Of a DNA stretch of 8,893 nt, positions 4,905 through 8,893 are shown piece after piece. The position numbers and the translations under genes were made by a program. The stretch is from contig JAFWRA010000165.1 of the NCBI GenBank assembly GCA_017508895.1, forward strand, positions 1 to 8,893, read 5' to 3'. The notes under the pieces are model-generated. The model made no database searches. It had not been told where the DNA came from and worked only from the letters and a program-made list of their open reading frames with translations. Each line of letters opens with the position of its first letter. Position 1 is the first letter of the stretch. This DNA is from Bacteroidales bacterium. Lineage in GTDB: Bacteria > Bacteroidota > Bacteroidia > Bacteroidales > F082.

Positions 4905-6965
4905 TTATCCAACATTGCATCCAGGTGTCACCAAATCACTCGGAGTAAGCAACACAAGACGACCGTCCTTGTCCTCGGCAGAGAGAATCATGCCCTCGCT
5001 GACCACACCCTTGAGCTTGCGCGGCTCAAAGTTGGCGATGAAGCAGACCTGCTTGCCGACCAGCTTCTCTGGTTCGGTATAATATTTGGCGATGCCACTG
5101 ACGATGGTGCGTTTGTTCATGCCATCATCGATGAGGAACTGTAACAACTTGTCGGCCTTCGGCACTTTGCAGCACTCGAGGATGGTACCCACGCGGATGT
5201 CGACCTTCATAAAGTCGTCGAAGCTAACGTTGGGTTTCACCTCGGCGGGTTTCCAAGCATTGAGTTGGTTGGCTTTCTTGGTGTCCTCCAGCTTCTGCAA
5301 CTGGGCAGCCACCACGCTGTCTTCAACCTTCTCGAACAGCAGCTCAGGCTGGTTGATAACATGGCCTTCGGGCAGCAGAACGGTGTTCTCGGCATCGTTC
5401 CAGCCCTTCACTTCCAAGCCAATCATCTGCTGCAACTTCTTCGCACTGAAAGGCAGGAAGGGCTCGCTCAAAATGGCCAAATGTGCCACAATCTGCAAAC
5501 TGACGGCCATCACGGTCTTCACGCGCTCGGGGTCAGTCTTGATTTGCTTCCAAGGCTCATTGTCGGTGAGGTATTTGTTACCCAGACGAGCCAAGTTCAT
5601 CAGCTCTGAGAGGGCCTCGCGGAACTTGTAGGTGTCCAGCAGGTGACCGATTTTGGCTGGATAGGCGTTCATCTCTTCGATGACAGTCTTGTCGGTGTCG
5701 TTGAGGTTGCCTAAAGCAGGCACAGCGCCTTCATAGTACTTATGCGTCAGCACCAAGGTACGGTTGACGAAGTTGCCGAAGATGGCCAACAATTCGTTGT
5801 TGTTGCGGTCTTGGTAGTCCTTCCAAGTGAAGTTGTTGTCTTTGGTCTCGGGTGCGTTGGCGGTGAGCACATAACGAAGCACATCTTGCTTGCCAGGGAA
5901 TTCCTGCAGATATTCATGGAGCCAGACGGCCCAGTTGCGGGAAGTCGAGATCTTGTCATTTTCTAGGTTGAGGAACTCATTGGCGGGCACGTTGTCAGGC
6001 ATGATATAGTCGCCGTAGGCTTTCATCATGCATGGGAAGATGATGCAGTGGAACACGATGTTGTCCTTGCCGATGAAGTGCACCAGTTTGGTCTCGGGGT
6101 CTTTCCACCACTTTTCCCAGTCTTCGCCGCGCTTCTCGCAGATTTCCTTGGTGTTGCTAATGTAGCCGATGGGCGCATCAAACCAGACATACAGCACCTT
6201 GCCTTCGGCATTCTCCAGCGGGACGGGAACGCCCCAGTCGAGGTCGCGGGTGACGGCACGAGGCTGCAAGCCTCCGTCGAGCCAGCTCTTCACCTGACCG
6301 TAAACGTTAGATTTCCATTCCTTATGGCCTTCGAGAATCCACTCGCGGAGCCAAGGCTCGTATTGGTCAAGGGGCAAGTACCAGTGTTTGGTCGGTTTCT
6401 TAACCAATGCCGCGCCGCTGAGTTGCGAGTGCGGGTTGATGAGTTCATCAGGGCTCAAGGAAGAGCCGCATTTCTCACATTGGTCGCCATAGGCACCGTC
6501 GGCACCGCATTTCGGGCAAGTACCCACAATATATCTATCGGAAAGGAACTTCTGACGTTCAGGGTCAAAATATTGCTCTGTCTCCTTCTCGATAAACTTC
6601 CCTTCGTCGTAGAGTTTCTTGAAGAACTCCTGGGCTGTGGCACGGTGCATCTTCGAAGAAGTGCGCGAGTAAATGTCGTAGCTGATGCCCAACTCCTCAA
6701 ACGACTTCTTTATGATCTCGTGGTAACGGTCCACGATGTCTTGAGGCGTGCAGCCTTCCTTCTCAGCTTTAATGGTAATCGGCACGCCGTGCTCGTCGGA
6801 ACCACCGACAAACAAGACTTCTTCGCCACGCATTCGCAGATAGCGGACGTAAGTGTCGGCGGGGATATAGACGCCAGCTAAGTGACCGATGTGGACGGGG
6901 CCGTTTGCGTAGGGCAAGGCCGTAGTTACCGTGTAACGTTTGAAGTGTTTGTTCGTTGATTCCAT
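4905..6965 (-). CDS. metG: Methionyl-tRNA synthetase with C-terminal tRNA-binding domain
   Basis: A 686-aa class I aminoacyl-tRNA synthetase that charges tRNA-Met for initiation and elongation. The Rossmann catalytic core has [11 protein letters not shown] (HIGH at 25-28) and GGSDEHG (54-60). A zinc knuckle with four cysteines (C150, C153, C163, C166) is present, as is [10 protein letters not shown] (261-270). The KMSKS loop is degenerate, KISTS (338-342) followed by RNWAVW, as is usual for Bacteroidota. An anticodon-binding helical domain follows (about 380-545). Residues about 583-686 form an EMAPII/Trbp111-type OB-fold tRNA-binding domain (VDIRVGTI, then [16 protein letters not shown]). 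The ATG at 6965 is chosen because an in-frame TTG at 6995 would lie inside the -7 promoter box. It is the first gene of a metG-purC transcription unit. Confidence 0.95.
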   Translation of the reverse strand: MESTNKHFKRYTVTTALPYANGPVHIGHLAGVYIPADTYVRYLRMRGEEVLFVGGSDEHGVPITIKAEKEGCTPQDIVDRYHEIIKKSFEELGISYDIYSRTSSKMHRATAQEFFKKLYDEGKFIEKETEQYFDPERQKFLSDRYIVGTCPKCGADGAYGDQCEKCGSSLSPDELINPHSQLSGAALVKKPTKHWYLPLDQYEPWLREWILEGHKEWKSNVYGQVKSWLDGGLQPRAVTRDLDWGVPVPLENAEGKVLYVWFDAPIGYISNTKEICEKRGEDWEKWWKDPETKLVHFIGKDNIVFHCIIFPCMMKAYGDYIMPDNVPANEFLNLENDKISTSRNWAVWLHEYLQEFPGKQDVLRYVLTANAPETKDNNFTWKDYQDRNNNELLAIFGNFVNRTLVLTHKYYEGAVPALGNLNDTDKTVIEEMNAYPAKIGHLLDTYKFREALSELMNLARLGNKYLTDNEPWKQIKTDPERVKTVMAVSLQIVAHLAILSEPFLPFSAKKLQQMIGLEVKGWNDAENTVLLPEGHVINQPELLFEKVEDSVVAAQLQKLEDTKKANQLNAWKPAEVKPNVSFDDFMKVDIRVGTILECCKVPKADKLLQFLIDDGMNKRTIVSGIAKYYTEPEKLVGKQVCFIANFEPRKLKGVVSEGMILSAEDKDGRLVLLTPSDLVTPGCNVG

Positions 6966-6992
6966 AGTGTATTTATTTTTGAAAAACGGGTG

Positions 6993-7000
6993 CAAAGGTA
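6993..7000 (-). promoter_or_regulatory. metG: -7 box (TACCTTTG) for metG-purC
   Basis: On the minus strand TACCTTTG matches TAnnTTTG, 27 nt before the metG ATG, with a start point expected near 6985-6988. No TTTG lies at the -33 distance; instead that region holds the TCAACAA complement of the TTGTTGA boxes. The box rules out a TTG start at 6995. Confidence 0.5.
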
Positions 7001-7007
7001 ATGATAT

Positions 7008-7045
7008 TTGTTGATTGTTGACTTGTTTATTTGTTGAATTGTTGA
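7008..7045. repeat. Four TTGTTGA boxes in the divergent metG / outer-membrane-protein intergenic region
   Basis: TTGTTGA occurs at 7008-7014, 7015-7021, 7031-7037 and 7039-7045. It is arranged as two close pairs (spacing 7 and 8 nt) that are 16 nt apart from second to third start. The last copy supplies the TTG of the putative -33 box for the gene at 7116. The array lies between two divergent promoters. It may be a regulator site, or simply a low-complexity TTG/TTGA tract of the sort common between Bacteroidales genes. Confidence 0.45.
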
Positions 7046-7073
7046 TGGTGAAGCCGAAAATACGGTATTTTTG
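7042..7073 (+). promoter_or_regulatory. Promoter for the outer-membrane protein / S41 peptidase operon
   Basis: TTG (7042-7044) and TATTTTTG (7066-7073) are separated by 21 nt, within the range for Bacteroidetes promoters. Transcription would start near 7078-7081, giving a leader of about 35 nt to the ATG at 7116. Confidence 0.5.
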
Positions 7074-7115
7074 CGGGTTGAAACCAGCATATTTAATGTT
7101 ATTAATACATTATAA

Positions 7116-7970
7116 ATGAGAAAAAGACGCTTCATTTCGTTGGCTATCTTACTAATGACGGCCAATGTTTTCGCCCAAAACTCGGGCGAAGCGATAGGAA
7201 ACAAAACAGCTTCCCAAGAATACCAATCGCTGAAACCGCAATTGTACAATTCGAGGCAAAGCAAAGTGCCCATTTGGTTAGATTTCTCGTTGGGCGCAAA
7301 TTTTGCCGAATGTTTCGACAAAGGCACCATTCCTTATCGATACAAGGGTTTCGGTGCAAATGCAAAAGGAGGCATTACCATTGAATGGGGTCGATGTCAT
7401 GTGCAAGCTGAGGGACGGGGATTTTATACGGAACTTGACTCTCCCTCTGGAACGGCCTATGATATTGACTTTTTCACTGAGTTTTTGTACCATCTCACTC
7501 GTATCAACCGACTGAATTTTTGGGCGGGCGGCACATTGCAAGGCTTTATGGACATGAGAAATATCCCTTTGTTGCAAAATGCGGCTACGAGTTATTCACT
7601 TTTTGGAAACTTTTGCGCTACGGGGATGATGCAATATGACTTTGCCTTTAACCGCGAAAAGACACATACGTGGTTGTCCGCCTATGGCAAGCTGAGTCTA
7701 CCGTTAGCATGTGTCGTGAGCCGACCAGGCTATGCCTATATCGGTAATCCAACCATCAACTACAATGCTTTATTTAGCGAAAATGAAACCTTTGCCAAGT
7801 TCTTTCCTGGAGCGAGTACAGAGCTGGGCCTTTATCTGAATTTACTCAACGCCAATCGCATTGGTTTGTCATATCGTTGGGATTACCTCACAACAGGCAA
7901 AAAAGGAGCCCATCGTTACGACCATGCCCTTCATAGCCTTAACTTATCCTTTATGTTTAGAATCAATTGA
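7116..7970 (+). CDS. Predicted outer-membrane beta-barrel-like protein of unknown function
   Basis: A 284-aa protein. An N-terminal signal peptide (MRKRRF, hydrophobic stretch, likely cleavage after VFA at residue 20) sends it through Sec. The mature part is rich in alternating aromatic and polar segments: IWLDFSLGANF, GGITIEWGRCHVQAEGRGFYTEL, LNFWAGGTLQGFMDM, LGLYLNLLNANRIGLSYRWDYL. It ends in a strand with an aromatic near the terminus (SLNLSFMFRIN), as expected for outer-membrane barrels inserted by BamA. I do not recognise a named family. The next gene, an S41 peptidase lipoprotein, starts 8 nt after the stop, so the two are very likely co-transcribed and may work at the same envelope site. 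Barrel topology is inferred from sequence texture, not computed. Confidence 0.65.
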   Translation: MRKRRFISLAILLMTANVFAQNSGEAIGNKTASQEYQSLKPQLYNSRQSKVPIWLDFSLGANFAECFDKGTIPYRYKGFGANAKGGITIEWGRCHVQAEGRGFYTELDSPSGTAYDIDFFTEFLYHLTRINRLNFWAGGTLQGFMDMRNIPLLQNAATSYSLFGNFCATGMMQYDFAFNREKTHTWLSAYGKLSLPLACVVSRPGYAYIGNPTINYNALFSENETFAKFFPGASTELGLYLNLLNANRIGLSYRWDYLTTGKKGAHRYDHALHSLNLSFMFRIN

Positions 7971-7978
7971 TTAGAACC

Positions 7979-8893
7979 ATGAAAAAATTATTTTCCATCC
8001 TCCTTTGCCTTTTTGCCTTTGCTTCCTGCGAACGCGCTTTTATGGATCAAGACGAACCCGATAATCCCGTCAACGTGTTTGAGTATCTTTGGAATCAGGT
8101 GGACCAAAACTACACGTTCTTCGATGTGAAAGGCATCGATTGGGACTCGGTACGCGAGGTGTATCGTCCCAATGTCAATGATAATACTAGAGACGATAGT
8201 CTGTTTCGTATTTGTGCGGCTATGCTCAACACTTTGCGCGACGGACATACCAATTTGATTTCAGGATTTGACGTTTCTTATAACGATTCGGTGTTTTACA
8301 AGATGCATGCAGACAAAAACATAAATGACGAAGTGGTTTTTTTGAACTATCTGACCGTCAACCAACACTCGACAGGTAGTTTTAAGCACAATGCCATCCG
8401 CGATGGCGCAGTGGCTTATCTCCGTTATACCTCGTTTTCGAATGAAGTCAACGATATGGTTCTGAAATATTTGGTAAACTACTACAAGTCTTGTAGTGGG
8501 ATGATTCTCGATTTGCGACAAAACGGTGGCGGCAGCATGAGCAATGTGCTCACTTTACTCAGCATCTTCGACAACCATAAGCAGCTGCTATATCAAACTC
8601 AAGTGAAATCGGGTCCAGAACACGATGCATTCACAGAAGCCACAACAGTGTATGCCGCCGACAGTAGTCTGTTAGGTAAGAATCCTTACACGAAACCCGT
8701 AGCCGTCCTTATCGACCGTGGTTCCTATAGTGCGACTTCCTTCTTTGCCATCTGCACCATGGCTTTCGACAATGTCAAGCTTTTTGGGGACTATAGCGGT
8801 GGCGGTCTCGGAGTGCCCAATGGCGGTATCTTACCCAATGGGTGGGCCTATCGCTTCAGCACCAGTCGCACCATTGCCATCGATGGAGGCAAC
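7979..8893 (+). CDS. S41 family peptidase, lipoprotein (3' end beyond window)
   Basis: The first 305 residues of a gene open to the window edge. The N-terminus MKKLFSILLCLFAFASC has a lipobox ending at C17, so the product is a lipoprotein. An N-terminal helical region (about 30-85) ends in LRDGHTNL with H90, as in the tricorn/IRBP-like S41 peptidases, whose catalytic histidine is in DGHT. GAVAYLRYTSF (143-153) and MILDLRQNGGGS (175-186) are core S41 strands. The nucleophile motif is DRGSYSATS with Ser251 as the expected serine, followed by GDYSGGGLG (270-278), where CtpA-type enzymes carry a lysine. Only about 50 residues separate DGHT from GAVAYLRY, too few for a usual PDZ domain. The remaining catalytic residues lie outside the window. 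It is probably an envelope protease acting with the preceding barrel-like protein; the substrate is unknown. Confidence 0.85.
   Translation, partial: MKKLFSILLCLFAFASCERAFMDQDEPDNPVNVFEYLWNQVDQNYTFFDVKGIDWDSVREVYRPNVNDNTRDDSLFRICAAMLNTLRDGHTNLISGFDVSYNDSVFYKMHADKNINDEVVFLNYLTVNQHSTGSFKHNAIRDGAVAYLRYTSFSNEVNDMVLKYLVNYYKSCSGMILDLRQNGGGSMSNVLTLLSIFDNHKQLLYQTQVKSGPEHDAFTEATTVYAADSSLLGKNPYTKPVAVLIDRGSYSATSFFAICTMAFDNVKLFGDYSGGGLGVPNGGILPNGWAYRFSTSRTIAIDGGN

Noticed and set aside
6048..6881. Long plus-strand open frame (277 codons) across metG
   Set aside because: Antisense shadow of metG, whose HIGH, zinc and KMSKS-like motifs fix the coding strand.
6966..6995. Ten-residue N-terminal extension of MetG from a TTG
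   Set aside because: The TTG is part of the -7 box TACCTTTG, so it would not be in the mRNA; the ATG at 6965 directly precedes the conserved core.
1..8893. Search for CRISPR arrays, tRNA, rRNA, transposases and prophage genes
   Set aside because: No regularly spaced identical repeats, no tRNA cloverleaf with a T-loop GTTCRA and acceptor stem, and no integrase or transposase motifs were found by eye.

Overview
The window looks like a chromosomal segment of an uncultured-type Bacteroidales (Bacteroidota). Four things point there: promoters of the TTTG / TAnnTTTG kind with few Shine-Dalgarno sites, a secreted protein with a type IX secretion (T9SS) type A C-terminal sorting domain, a methionyl-tRNA synthetase with a fused C-terminal tRNA-binding domain and a KISTS loop, and a lipoprotein S41 peptidase paired with an outer-membrane protein. 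Having a T9SS cargo makes a typical gut Bacteroides less likely, but genus cannot be fixed from this sequence.

Layout. (1) 86-955: a stand-alone PHP-type histidinol-phosphatase that carries a dispersed palindromic repeat inserted in frame. (2) 1022-1925: a compact three-gene cassette with 1-nt and 4-nt overlaps. A DUF3791-like small protein, a DUF3990 (ADP-ribosyltransferase-fold) protein and a second small protein look like a toxin-antitoxin-type module. (3) 1926-2629: an accessory stretch. It holds a branched, nested inverted-repeat element (2024-2151), a small XRE-type HTH regulator, a 31-nt-arm inverted repeat of the AATTCGTG type that forms the regulator's last codons, and three TGGTTAC boxes ahead of a very good Bacteroidetes promoter. 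(4) 2630-3859: a secreted YD-like-repeat protein with a T9SS sorting tail. (5) 3863-3938: a double-hairpin palindromic element filling the gap between convergent genes. (6) 6965-3945 on the minus strand: metG followed 15 nt later by purC, a housekeeping pair. (7) 7116 to the end: an outer-membrane-type protein and, 8 nt later, an S41 peptidase lipoprotein cut by the window edge. This pair is divergent from metG across an intergenic region with four TTGTTGA boxes.

The housekeeping genes (hisK-like, metG, purC) frame accessory material. The most interesting parts are the ADP-ribosyltransferase cassette, the cloverleaf-like element overlapping the upstream extension of the XRE frame, and the insertion of a dispersed repeat inside a conserved enzyme. 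No tRNA, rRNA, CRISPR array, transposase or replication origin was seen. No stretch longer than 300 bases lacks a gene; the two longest gaps (1926-2174 and 2388-2629) are described as features.
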